Assembly (NCBI GenBank): GCA_051306365.1
Contig: JBPPNC010000133.1
Location: forward strand, 1-18,872
Source: Svornostia sp051306365
GTDB lineage: Bacteria > Actinomycetota > Thermoleophilia > Solirubrobacterales > Solirubrobacteraceae
Direction: 5' to 3'
Length of the DNA stretch: 18,872 nt
Within the stretch, counting starts at the first letter, position 1. Each line of letters opens with the position of its first letter. Shown here one piece after another: positions 7,551-15,238 of this stretch. Below the pieces are notes generated by a model, which made no database searches, was not told the origin of the DNA, and saw only the letters and a list, made by a program, of their open reading frames with translations. The translations under genes and the position numbers were made by a program.

Positions 7551-8270
7551 TCAGCCCTTGGCCGGCGTCATGCGGCCGATGGCCTGCGTGATCTCGAGCG
7601 GGTCGATGAGCCCGGAGATCGTCACGGCCTTGCGCTCGGGGCCGATCACGAGGGTCGTCGGCGTCTGCGCGATGGTCACGCCGCCGGTGATCGCCTCGTA
7701 CGAGCCGACCTTGTCGGGGGCGACGAGCCGGACCGCGACGTTCTTGCGGCCCTTCGTGGCCGAAGCGACGGCGCGGCGCGCCGCGCGATCGTCGGCGCCG
7801 GACTTGTCCCAGAAGAGCATGACGACGACCTTGCCCTCGGCGAGCCGGCGCAGCACGGCGCGCTCACCGGCGGGAACGCCGGGGTCGGTGGTGACGATCG
7901 TCCCCGGGGCCTCGGTGGCGGTGGCAGCCGACGACGTGGCGTCGGTGGCCGGGGTCGCGGTCGCGCCGGTCGCCGGCGTTTCGGTGGCCGACGGCGTGCC
8001 CGTCGCGGCGGCCTCGGCCGCAGCCTGGTTGCTCGCGGCCTGCCCCGTCGCAGCGTCCACCGCGGCCTGGGCTCGAGCGGGCTGATCGGTCACGCCGTTG
8101 CCGCTGGACGCGGGCGCCGCCGCCTGCGTCGCCGCAGGGGTCTGGGCGACCGGGGTTACGATCGCGCCGTCGTCTGCCGCCGACTTCGGGCGCAGCACGG
8201 TGAACCACACCGCGGCGAAGGCGATCACGCCGACCAGCGCGATGAGCATGGGCCGAGAAACCTGGGTCAT
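7551..8270 (-). CDS. Membrane-anchored thioredoxin-fold protein lacking redox cysteines
   Basis: The protein has 239 residues. One transmembrane helix (about 8-27) is followed by a low-complexity Ala/Thr/Pro linker (about 31-130). A thioredoxin-like domain (about 136-235) follows, presumably outside the membrane. In it, VVVMLFWDKSGADD occupies the position where thioredoxins have WCxxC, and there is no cysteine in the whole protein. The loop AQTPTTLVIG carries the cis-proline (Pro204). It therefore cannot do thiol-disulfide exchange and may bind a partner or peptide. The start is an ATG at 8270, 8 bases after a sigma-28-like -10 element. It lies 25 bases upstream of mnmA. I do not know a characterised homologue. 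Confidence 0.75.
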   Translation of the reverse strand: MTQVSRPMLIALVGVIAFAAVWFTVLRPKSAADDGAIVTPVAQTPAATQAAAPASSGNGVTDQPARAQAAVDAATGQAASNQAAAEAAATGTPSATETPATGATATPATDATSSAATATEAPGTIVTTDPGVPAGERAVLRRLAEGKVVVMLFWDKSGADDRAARRAVASATKGRKNVAVRLVAPDKVGSYEAITGGVTIAQTPTTLVIGPERKAVTISGLIDPLEITQAIGRMTPAKG

Positions 8271-8278
8271 CAGTCTCG

Positions 8279-8305
8279 TAGTCGGCCAGCGAGCGAGAAA
8301 CGTGA
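8279..8305 (-). promoter_or_regulatory. Candidate sigma-28/WhiG-type promoter
   Basis: On the minus strand TCACGTTT (8305-8298), an 11-base spacer and GCCGACTA (8286-8279) resemble the flagellar sigma consensus TAAAGTTT-N11-GCCGATAA, 6 of 8 in each half with the right spacer. The -10 half ends 8 bases before the ATG at 8270, which fits a leaderless message. A chemoreceptor tail fossil lies just upstream, so this could be a promoter from the same motility regulon. Confidence 0.3.
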
Positions 8306-8339
8306 ATCCCGTGCTCAGGCCTGGCCGCTTGCGCGATCA

Positions 8340-8450
8340 TCAGGCCACCCGGAAGCGGCTCGAGAGGGCCTCCAGCTCCGCCGCCGGGGTCGCCAGCGAC
8401 GCCGCGTTTCCGGCGATCTGCTGGGCCGATGCGCTGGTCTCCTCGTCGAC
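8340..8450 (-). pseudogene. Fossil C-terminus of a methyl-accepting chemotaxis protein
   Basis: Between aspS and the thioredoxin-like gene the minus strand reads VDEETSASAQQIAGN, continuing to AAELEALSSRFRVA and a TGA at 8342-8340. This is the familiar end of the chemoreceptor signalling helix (EETSASAQQIA... then EL..LVSRFRV). Only about 36 residues survive. Upstream the frame runs into the end of aspS in another frame, so the receptor body is gone. Intact receptors are 500 or more residues long. The identification rests on motif memory but the match is distinctive. Confidence 0.7.
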
Positions 8451-8464
8451 GTGTCCCGGGACCG

Positions 8465-10234
8465 CTACCGGCGGCGCAGCGCGAGCTCTCGCAGCTGGCG
8501 GTCGTCGACCTCCGCCGGGGCGCCCGTGAGCGGGTCCGCCCCGCTCGCCGTCTTCGGGAAGGCGATGACGTCGCGGATCGACTCACGGCCCGCGCAGATC
8601 GCGACGATGCGATCGATGCCGAACGCGATCCCGCCGTGCGGCGGCGCGCCGTGCTTCAGCGCCTCGATGAGGAACCCGAAGCGCGCGTTGGCCTCGTCAG
8701 CGCCCATTCCCAGGATCTCGAGCACGCGCTCCTGGACCGCCGGGTCGTGGATGCGGATCGAGCCGCCCCCGATCTCGGTGCCGTCGAGCACGAGGTCGTA
8801 GGCCCGCGACGTCAGCCCGCCCGGGTCGGACAGGTCACCGAGCGGCGCGGTGAACGGGTGGTGCAGCGCGTTCCAGCGCTCCTCGCCGTCGTCGAATTCG
8901 AACATCGGGAAGTCGACGATCCACAGCAGGTCGTGGTGCCCCGCCGGCACGAGGCCGAGGCGGTGGCCGAGCTCCAGGCGCAGGCCGCCGATGGCGGGCG
9001 CCGCGATGCGCTCCTTGTCGGCGACGAACAGCAGGATGTCGCCGGTCGAGGCGCCGAGCTTCGCCGTCGCCGCTGCGATCCGCTCCTCGCCGAGGAACTT
9101 CGCGATCGGCGAACGCCACCCGGGGGTGGGCGGGCCTGCTTCGACGACCGCCCACGCCACCGCCTTGCCGCCGTGGCGCTGCACGACGTCGTTGAGCCCG
9201 TCGAGCTCGGAGCGCGACATGCCCGCGTTGCCGAGGTTCAGCGCGCGGACGACGCCGCCGCCGCTGATGACACCTTCGAAGACCTTGAAGTCCGAGCCGC
9301 GCAGCTCCTCGCCCACGTCGACGATCTCCAGCCCGAACCGCGTGTCCGGGCGATCCGAGCCGTAGCGCGCCATCGCCTCGGCGTACGGCATGCGCCGGTA
9401 CGGCGGCGCCGGCACGTCGAGCTCGGCGAGCGTGAAGACCTTCGCCATCGTGCCCTCCATCGCGTCGATGACGTCGTCCTCGGTGACGAACGACATCTCG
9501 ACATCCAGCTGCGTGAACTCCGGCTGGCGGTCGGCGCGCAGGTCCTCGTCACGGAAGCAGCGGGCGATCTGGAAGTAGCGCTCGAACCCGGCGAACATCA
9601 GCAGCTGCTTGAACAGCTGCGGGCTCTGCGGCAGGGCGTAGAACGCGCCGGGCGCGTTGCGCGACGGCACGAGGAAGTCGCGCGCGCCCTCGGGCGTGGA
9701 GCGCGTGAGAATGGGCGTCTCGATCTCCATGAAGCCCTCGGCGGAGAGATGCTCGCGGATCTCACGGACGACGTCGTGACGCAGGCGCATGGTGCGCTGC
9801 ATGCGGTCGCGGCGGAGGTCCAGCGCGCGGTGGCGCAGCCGCAGGACCTCGTCGACCTCACCGTCCTCGTCGATCGGGAACGGCGGCGTCTCGGCCGCCG
9901 CGAGGACTTCAAGGTCGTGCACGCGAAGCTCGACGCGGCCCGTCGGGATGTTCGCGTTGATGTGCTCGTCGCCGCGCCCGATCACGGGCCCTTCGGCGGA
10001 GAGGACATGCTCGGAGCGCAGGCGCTCGGCCGCCGCGAACGCCTCGGCGCCGGACTCGTCCGGGTCGAAGACGATCTGCACGATGCCCGTGCGGTCGCGC
10101 AGGTCGATGAAGATCAGGCCGCCGTGGTCGCGGCGCCGGTGCACCCAGCCGGCGACCCGCGCGCGCTCGCGGGGCTCGACCAGTTCGCCGGCCCACGCGT
10201 TGCGGTAGGCGTTGGCTCGTAGTGGCGGGTTCAT
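8465..10234 (-). CDS. aspS: Aspartyl-tRNA synthetase (probably non-discriminating)
   Basis: The protein has 589 residues, normal for bacterial AspRS. The anticodon-binding OB fold is at the N-terminus (VAGWVHRRRDHGGLIFIDLRD). The class II core follows with motif 2 FRDEDLRADRQPEFTQLD, the bacterial GAD insertion, and motif 3 GGIAFGIDRIVAI near the C-terminus. It charges tRNA-Asp. His37 in the RRRDHGG loop corresponds to the His (residue 31 in Pseudomonas aeruginosa) linked to relaxed specificity, so it may also make Asp-tRNA-Asn for GatCAB amidation; discriminating enzymes usually have Leu there. The ATG at 10234 overlaps the hisS stop as ATGA, showing translational coupling. Confidence 0.96.
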   Translation of the reverse strand: MNPPLRANAYRNAWAGELVEPRERARVAGWVHRRRDHGGLIFIDLRDRTGIVQIVFDPDESGAEAFAAAERLRSEHVLSAEGPVIGRGDEHINANIPTGRVELRVHDLEVLAAAETPPFPIDEDGEVDEVLRLRHRALDLRRDRMQRTMRLRHDVVREIREHLSAEGFMEIETPILTRSTPEGARDFLVPSRNAPGAFYALPQSPQLFKQLLMFAGFERYFQIARCFRDEDLRADRQPEFTQLDVEMSFVTEDDVIDAMEGTMAKVFTLAELDVPAPPYRRMPYAEAMARYGSDRPDTRFGLEIVDVGEELRGSDFKVFEGVISGGGVVRALNLGNAGMSRSELDGLNDVVQRHGGKAVAWAVVEAGPPTPGWRSPIAKFLGEERIAAATAKLGASTGDILLFVADKERIAAPAIGGLRLELGHRLGLVPAGHHDLLWIVDFPMFEFDDGEERWNALHHPFTAPLGDLSDPGGLTSRAYDLVLDGTEIGGGSIRIHDPAVQERVLEILGMGADEANARFGFLIEALKHGAPPHGGIAFGIDRIVAICAGRESIRDVIAFPKTASGADPLTGAPAEVDDRQLRELALRRR

Positions 10235-11487
10235 CGCAGGCCCCGGCCGCGCAGCACCTGGGCCACCACGTCGACGTCGGCGATCTCCTGCTGCTCTGCG
10301 GCGTCCATGTCCTTCAGACGCACCTGACCCGTGTCATCCACGATGGCAACGTAGCGGGCCGAGAGGCGTGAGGCGTGCTTGAGCTGTCCCTTCAGCGAGC
10401 GGCCGGCCAGCTCGACCTGTGCGGCCAGCCCCGCCCGGCGCGCCTCGGCGCCGATCCGGAACGCGCGCAGCCGCGCCGTCTCGCCCCCGTCGACGGCCAG
10501 GTAGAGGTCCACGAGCGTCGGGGCGACGGGGCGGTCTCCCGCCGCGAGCAGCATCCGCTCGACCCCGGCCGCCCAGCCGCACGCCGGGGTGTCCGGACCC
10601 CCGAGTTGGGCGATGAGGCCGTCGTACCGGCCGCCGCCGCCGACGCCGCTCTGGGCTCCCAGCGCATCGCTGGTGAACTCGAAGACCGTGCGCGCGTAGT
10701 AGTCCAGACCGCGCACGAGCGTCGGGTCCACCTCGTACGGCAGCTCGACGGCGTCGAGCAGCGCACGGACCTCGGCGAAGTGCTCGGCGTCCTCGGCGCT
10801 CAGGGCATCCAGCAGCCGCGGCGCGGCCGCCATGACGTGCTGCGTGCCCGGGTGGTCGCTGTCGAAGGCGCGCAGCGGGTTCAGGTCGATCCGGGAGCGG
10901 ACGTCCTCGCTGAGCTGCGCCTCGTGCGCGTGCAGGTGCGCCTGGAGCTCCTCGCGGTAGGCCGCACGGGTCTCCGGGCTGCCGAGGCTGCCCAGCCGCA
11001 GCCGCAGGCCACCGACCTCGAGCTCGTCGAGGATCGTGGCGAGCAGGACGATCGTCTCGGCGTCGAGCGCGGGCGCGTCACTGCCGATCGCTTCGGCGCC
11101 GATCTGCCAGAACTGGCGGTAGCGCCCGGCCTGCGCGCGCTCGTGGCGGAAGAACGGGCCGTGGTACCAGACCTTCACGGGCTGCGGGCGCTTCTGCATG
11201 CCGTGCTCGACGTACGCGCGGCAGATCGAGGCGGTGCCCTCCGGACGCAGCGTCAGCGACCGCCCGCCCGCGTCGTCGAAGGTGTACATCTCCTTCTGCA
11301 CGATGTCGGTGGACGTCCCCACCCCGCGGGCAAACAGCTCGGTGTGCTCGAACACGGGCGTCTCGATCCGGCGGTAGCCGGCGCGCTCCAGGATCGTCTC
11401 GGCCACGCGCAGGACGGGACCGCGCGCGGCATGGTCGTCGGGCAGCACGTCGTACGTGCCGCGGGGGGCTTGGACTCGGTCGGACAC
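10231..11487 (-). CDS. hisS: Histidyl-tRNA synthetase
   Basis: The protein has 418 residues, usual for HisRS. It has RGTYDVLP near the N-terminus, motif 1 around ETPVFEHTELF, motif 2 RHERAQAGRYRQFWQ, the HisRS signature LVRGLDYYARTVFEF, motif 3 near CGWAAGVERML, and a C-terminal anticodon-binding domain. It charges tRNA-His. The start is a GTG at 11487; homology begins within its first ten residues. There is no Shine-Dalgarno sequence, but TAGTCT lies 9 bases upstream, suggesting a leaderless message. It precedes aspS with a 4-base overlap, a common hisS-aspS pairing. Confidence 0.96.
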   Translation of the reverse strand: MSDRVQAPRGTYDVLPDDHAARGPVLRVAETILERAGYRRIETPVFEHTELFARGVGTSTDIVQKEMYTFDDAGGRSLTLRPEGTASICRAYVEHGMQKRPQPVKVWYHGPFFRHERAQAGRYRQFWQIGAEAIGSDAPALDAETIVLLATILDELEVGGLRLRLGSLGSPETRAAYREELQAHLHAHEAQLSEDVRSRIDLNPLRAFDSDHPGTQHVMAAAPRLLDALSAEDAEHFAEVRALLDAVELPYEVDPTLVRGLDYYARTVFEFTSDALGAQSGVGGGGRYDGLIAQLGGPDTPACGWAAGVERMLLAAGDRPVAPTLVDLYLAVDGGETARLRAFRIGAEARRAGLAAQVELAGRSLKGQLKHASRLSARYVAIVDDTGQVRLKDMDAAEQQEIADVDVVAQVLRGRGLR

Positions 11488-11496
11488 CGCGGCGGG

Positions 11497-11502
11497 AGAC
11501 TA
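11497..11502 (-). promoter_or_regulatory. Candidate -10 element TAGTCT for hisS-aspS
   Basis: On the minus strand TAGTCT ends 9 bases before the GTG at 11487. A TTGACC lies further upstream (11531-11526), but the 23-base spacing is too long for a standard -35. The same TAGTCT hexamer lies upstream of the tRNA gene. Confidence 0.35.
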
Positions 11503-11522
11503 GTGCCCGGTGCTTGGTGAAC

Positions 11523-12039
11523 GTCGGTCAACCGTCGCGGGCGCCCACACGACGCGTTCCCGTACTGGAGCGCCGCTCGAACGACGCTCCAGGGAAACGA
11601 AGGTCCGCGCTTCGCGACTCGTCGAAGATCCCGATCTCCTCGCGCGCCGGCGCGCCGAGCTGCGTCCCGGCCGCGTCGAACGCGACCGCGGTGAGGTTCA
11701 CGAACCCGTACGGCGGCAGCGTCCGGGCGCAGGATGGCGCCGGGCGCTCCGAACGACGCCTCGGGCGGCGTGGTCAGGGCGACGGGCGGAACGGTCAGCG
11801 GTGTGGCCGGCAGGAGCACCGCGACGTCGTGCACGGTGCGGACGCGTCGTAGCCGGGATGCACGACGACCCGGGATGCCTGTGCGCGCTGGAGCGCAGGG
11901 TCGGTCAGGCGCACGCCGCCGGCCACGACATCGATCTGCGACGCCTCGACGCCGCCTTCCAGGCAGTGCGCGGCCGGGGCCGCAGCGTCCACGCGAGGGC
12001 GAGCAGCAGCACGGCGGTGGTCAGCCTGACGCGCTTCAT
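11523..12039 (-). pseudogene. Broken trypsin-like (S1) serine protease
   Basis: Pieces of one S1 protease are spread over different frames. An ATG at 12039 (overlapping the RDD gene stop as ATGA, GGAGGG just upstream) starts a signal peptide MKRVRLTTAVLLLALAW. After a frame change comes AAHCLEGGVEASQ, with the catalytic His, then VVAGGVRLTD and RVVVHPGYDA. After a second frame change comes VHDVAVLLPATPLTVPPVAL, holding the catalytic Asp. The part between signal peptide and AAHC is deleted, and no GDSGGP serine motif remains. The last portion (about 11717-11523) contains VNLTAVAFDAAGTQLG, which I cannot place. The gene is clearly non-functional unless the frame changes are sequencing errors, and the missing serine motif argues against that. 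Confidence 0.75.
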
Positions 12040-12584
12040 TTCCCTCCGTTGTCGGTCGGCACGCCCAGATGCTGATGCGGTTTGTCCCCCACCCCCACGA
12101 TCACGACGGTCCCGGCGACGCGATCGTGAAAGCCGCGACGCCGCTCGTCGAACAGCACGCGGATGAACCCGGCGCCGAGCGGGATCGCCGACAGGACGAG
12201 CGCGCCGAAGCGCAGCACCCCCCTGCGGAGACCGACGCGGCTGCCGTCGAGATGCTGGACGCGGAAACCCATGACCCGGCTGCCGAGCGTCTGGGCGGTG
12301 ATCATCCAGAAGGCGACGAAGTACCCGACGACCCACACGAAGTACACGACGCCGCCGATCACCACGACGAGATCACGGACCTGGCTCGGGAAGTTGAGGG
12401 TGTCCATGACCAGCGCGGCGCTCGCGCCGACGATGACCGCGACCAGGTTGATCAGCGCCAGGTCGAGGACGATCGCCACGGCCCGGGACACGATGCCGAC
12501 GTACTCCGGCACCGGCGGCGCCGCCTCCGGAGGCAGGGGCATTCCGGCGACGCGTTGGGCCGCGCGGACCGCCTCGTCCGTCAC
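12036..12584 (-). CDS. RDD family integral membrane protein
   Basis: The protein has 182 residues. After a Pro-rich cytoplasmic start the RDD signature appears: an Arg and Asp in the first helix (SRAVAIVLDLAL, Arg34 and Asp41). A second long hydrophobic segment (about 70-96) and QTLGSRVMGFRV follow, then a conserved tail with FDERRRGFHDRVAGTVVI. RDD proteins are poorly characterised; transport or exporter-accessory roles are suspected. The start GTG at 12584 overlaps the upstream stop as GTGA, and the stop overlaps the start of the broken protease as ATGA. It forms a coupled pair with the helical repeat gene. Confidence 0.88.
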   Translation of the reverse strand: MTDEAVRAAQRVAGMPLPPEAAPPVPEYVGIVSRAVAIVLDLALINLVAVIVGASAALVMDTLNFPSQVRDLVVVIGGVVYFVWVVGYFVAFWMITAQTLGSRVMGFRVQHLDGSRVGLRRGVLRFGALVLSAIPLGAGFIRVLFDERRRGFHDRVAGTVVIVGVGDKPHQHLGVPTDNGGK

Positions 12585-13333
12585 GCGGCTCCTCCGGGCG
12601 CCTCCGGCCCGGGCGTGGCGGAACGACGCAGCAGGCGGCGGGCGGCGCGCTCAACCCAGTCGTCCGCGTCGCGGGAGCGCTCGCGGACCTCATCGGTGAT
12701 CTGGTCGGCGACCCCCGCAGTCTGACGCGAGAGCGCCGCAGTGACCTGTGGGCTCTCGGCGATCTCGGCGACGACGAACCACAGCTCTTCACTGGCGAGC
12801 AGCGCGCGGACGACCTCGTCGACGACGCGGCTGTCGATCGCCTGCGCGGCGATCCGCTGCATCGCCGGGCTGTCGAGGGCAGACGCGATGGTCTCCTGCA
12901 TCTGCTCGCTGCCGAGCGCCCCATCGAGGATGCGGCCGAGTTCCGGCCCCTCGACGACCCGCGCCGCGATCTGCTCCGCCATCCCGTCGGCGAGCACCCA
13001 GTCGGCGACGCGCTCGGGGGCGCGCCCGGCCTCCAGGCGGTTGAGGATCTCCTCGAGGACGTTCTCCTCGAGCAGTGCCTCGATGACCGGCCCGCGCACC
13101 GCGTCCGCGATCGTCACCCGGATCAGGGTGCTGCCGAGGACCCGTTCCAGCGCTTCAGACGTGACCGGCGAGCGCAGTGCGACGTCGACGGTGCGCAGCA
13201 GCACCTCGCCCGCGATCTCCCCGGCCATCCCGAGGCCGAACTGCGCAGTCGCGCGCGTCAGCTCGACGGTGGTCCGCGCCGTCGAGCGCACGAGGCGGTC
13301 CGGTCGCAGCAGTCCCGGGGTGCTCATCGTCAT
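12581..13333 (-). CDS. Helical-repeat protein of unknown function, coupled to RDD gene
   Basis: From the ATG at 13333 the protein has 250 residues (an alternative ATG is 2 codons later). It is almost wholly alpha-helical and shows imperfect repeats of about 20 residues built around Ser-Pro or Gly-Ser turns: LRSPVTSEALERVL, LGSEQMQETIASAL, LDSPAMQRIAAQAI, IDSRVVDEVVRAL, IAESPQVTAAL. There is no signal peptide or clear membrane helix. The C-terminus is basic (RAARRLLRRS). The GTGA overlap with the RDD gene suggests the two products act together, perhaps as a peripheral partner of the membrane protein. I do not recognise a characterised family. Confidence 0.75.
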   Translation of the reverse strand: MTMSTPGLLRPDRLVRSTARTTVELTRATAQFGLGMAGEIAGEVLLRTVDVALRSPVTSEALERVLGSTLIRVTIADAVRGPVIEALLEENVLEEILNRLEAGRAPERVADWVLADGMAEQIAARVVEGPELGRILDGALGSEQMQETIASALDSPAMQRIAAQAIDSRVVDEVVRALLASEELWFVVAEIAESPQVTAALSRQTAGVADQITDEVRERSRDADDWVERAARRLLRRSATPGPEAPGGAA

Positions 13334-13368
13334 GCCGACGGTACCGGAGGCACCCGGACCGAACGCCG

Positions 13369-14013
13369 TTACGACGGGGCGCCGAGGTCGGCGAGAAACG
13401 GGTTCGTGGCCCGTTCGCGGCCGAGCGTCGTGACACCCATGTGCCCCGGGTAGACGGCGGTGTCGTCGTCGAAACGCCCGAGCAGCGCTCGGATGGAGCG
13501 CGCGAGCGTCGGCCAGTCGCCGCCCGGGAGGTCCGTGCGACCCACCGAGCCCTCGAACAGCACGTCGCCGCTGAACAGCGCGGCCTCGTCGCGCACGCTG
13601 TACGTCACGTGGCCCGGGCTGTGCCCCGGCGTGAACAGCACGTCGAACGTCAGCCCGGCGAGCTCGAGCTCCTCGCCGCCGGCGACCGTGTGGTCGGCGT
13701 CGTAGGACTCGAACGGGCCGAGGCCGGGGAAGCGCATGTAGGCGTTGATGTCCGCGAGGATCGGCACCTCGATCTCCGGGCACCACACCTTCGCGCCCGT
13801 CTCGCGGGCGAGTTCGGCGACCGCGCCGACGTGGTCAAAATGCGTGTGGGTGAGCAGGATCCCGTCGAGCTCGACGCCCAGCTCGCGCAGCGCGGCCAGC
13901 AGGCGCGGCGCCTCGTCCCCGGGATCGACGAACACCGCGCGGTCGGACCCGTCTCGGCGCACGATGAAGGTGTTCTCCTGCACCGGGCCGACGGTGAACA
14001 TGCGGACGTCCAT
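13369..14013 (-). CDS. MBL-fold metallo-hydrolase (glyoxalase II-like)
   Basis: The protein has 214 residues. The metallo-beta-lactamase metal ligands are HTHFDH (56-61), His131 in TPGHSPGH, Asp150 in FSGDVLFEGSVGRTDLPGGD and His191 in YPGHMG. The spacing and the GRTDLPGGD loop are those of short bacterial glyoxalase II-like hydrolases (hydroxyacylglutathione hydrolase relatives), which cleave thioesters with two metal ions. The actual thiol substrate in this organism, which may use mycothiol or another thiol, is unknown. The ATG at 14013 follows the previous stop by 2 bases, so it is probably in one operon with the upstream genes. Confidence 0.9.
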   Translation of the reverse strand: MDVRMFTVGPVQENTFIVRRDGSDRAVFVDPGDEAPRLLAALRELGVELDGILLTHTHFDHVGAVAELARETGAKVWCPEIEVPILADINAYMRFPGLGPFESYDADHTVAGGEELELAGLTFDVLFTPGHSPGHVTYSVRDEAALFSGDVLFEGSVGRTDLPGGDWPTLARSIRALLGRFDDDTAVYPGHMGVTTLGRERATNPFLADLGAPS

Positions 14014-14015
14014 GA

Positions 14016-14363
14016 TCAGCCGCCCTGGAGCTTCCTCTGGCGCCGGTTGTAGAGCCAGAGGTCCGTGTAATAGCCCAGCGGGACGTACACGACGAGCATG
14101 AACGCGATGAGCGGGATGGCCTGCAGGATCGAGAACTTGAAGAACAGCACGACAAGGATGCCGAAGATGCCCCCCGCGAGCAGCGCCCGCTGAAACGAGC
14201 CCTGCCAGGTCGGCGGCTTGGAGAAGCGGTCCTGCCGCGTCCCTTTGCCGTCGGGCTTGCGCTCATCGTCCGTGGGCTTGCGGCCCGTGCGCCCGCGCGC
14301 CTCCACCATTCCCGCGGCGTTCCCGCGGTGTTTGCTCTGCCGGCGCTTCCGTGTCTGGGCCAT
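14016..14363 (-). CDS. Small basic two-helix membrane protein, unknown function
   Basis: The protein has 115 residues. The first 50 are highly charged and rich in Lys/Arg (MAQTRKRRQSKHRG, then GRTGRKPTDDERKPDGKG). Two adjacent hydrophobic segments follow, around GGIFGILVVLFFKF and AIPLIAFMLVVYVPLGYY. It ends in the basic tail NRRQRKLQGG. The helices form a short hairpin with both ends probably cytoplasmic. It starts 2 bases after the glutamate formimidoyltransferase stop and ends 2 bases before the MBL gene. I recognise no function; a conserved actinobacterial membrane protein is likely. Confidence 0.75.
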   Translation of the reverse strand: MAQTRKRRQSKHRGNAAGMVEARGRTGRKPTDDERKPDGKGTRQDRFSKPPTWQGSFQRALLAGGIFGILVVLFFKFSILQAIPLIAFMLVVYVPLGYYTDLWLYNRRQRKLQGG

Positions 14364-14365
14364 GG

Positions 14366-15238
14366 TCAGGACAGGGTAATGCTCGCGGCGTCCAACGCGT
14401 CCTCGAGGGTCCGGCGGTTGCGCATGGGCAGGTCGGCGGGAAAGCCGTCGAACGCCGCGCGCGGCGGCAGGCCGACGACCTCGCACTCCGCCACGCGGGC
14501 ATGCCGGGCCACCGCGGCGACGAGCCGGGCGAGCGGCACGGCACGATGGTCCTCGACGTTGCACGTCACTTGGGCGACGCCTCCGCGGGCCGGCAGCGTC
14601 AGGCCGAGGGCGCGGACGCCCGGCAGCCCGTCCGCCCCGCCCTCTCGCACCGCGGCCGCGATCGCGCGCGCGTCCTCGAGCGTCGCCGGCGGCGCCAGCT
14701 CGAGGTTGAACGCCAGCAGCGGCGGGCGCGCGGCGACGAGCGTCGCGCCGACGGCCGGGTCGATCTGCTGCGGTCCGAAGTCCGGGCGCAACTCGCCCTC
14801 GGCGACACGCCGCGCGAGCTCCGCCGGCCCGCCCCGACGCAGCTCCGCGCGGGTGCGGCCGCCGGCCAACTCGCCGTACAGGAAGACCGGGATGCCTGCG
14901 CTCCCGAGGTCGGCCGCCGCGGCGAGTGCCTCCGCGCACGCCGCGCCCCGGCGCGCGTCATCGAGGTAGACCACCGGGCACACGTCGAGCACCCCGACGT
15001 GCGGATGGCTGCCCCGTTCACGCCGCAGGTCGATCCGCGACGCCGCCGCGGCGGCCCCCGCCGCCAGCGCCGGGGCGACCGTCCCGGGGGCCCCGGCAAG
15101 CGTCACGACCGCGCGATGGTGGTCCGGATCGTCATGGACATCCAGCACCCGCGCCCGCCCGCCGGCGAAGGCGTCGGCGACGGCACCCACGACGACGAGG
15201 TCGCGGCCCTCGGAGATGTTCGGCACGGCGATGAGCAC
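14366..15238 (-). CDS. Glutamate formimidoyltransferase
   Basis: From the GTG at 15238 the protein has 290 residues, matching stand-alone formiminotransferase domains. It begins VLIAVPNISEGRD, the family start. The segment RGSHPHVGVLDVCPV contains the catalytic histidine (His78, equivalent to His82 of the mammalian enzyme). ADLGSAGIPVFLYGELA and RPDFGP are further family blocks. It moves the formimino group of formiminoglutamate to tetrahydrofolate, in histidine breakdown or one-carbon supply. No cyclodeaminase domain or other hut gene is seen here. The frame remains open to a GTG at 15358, but those 40 Arg-rich residues have no family counterpart, so I treat them as leader. Confidence 0.9.
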   Translation of the reverse strand: MLIAVPNISEGRDLVVVGAVADAFAGGRARVLDVHDDPDHHRAVVTLAGAPGTVAPALAAGAAAAASRIDLRRERGSHPHVGVLDVCPVVYLDDARRGAACAEALAAAADLGSAGIPVFLYGELAGGRTRAELRRGGPAELARRVAEGELRPDFGPQQIDPAVGATLVAARPPLLAFNLELAPPATLEDARAIAAAVREGGADGLPGVRALGLTLPARGGVAQVTCNVEDHRAVPLARLVAAVARHARVAECEVVGLPPRAAFDGFPADLPMRNRRTLEDALDAASITLS

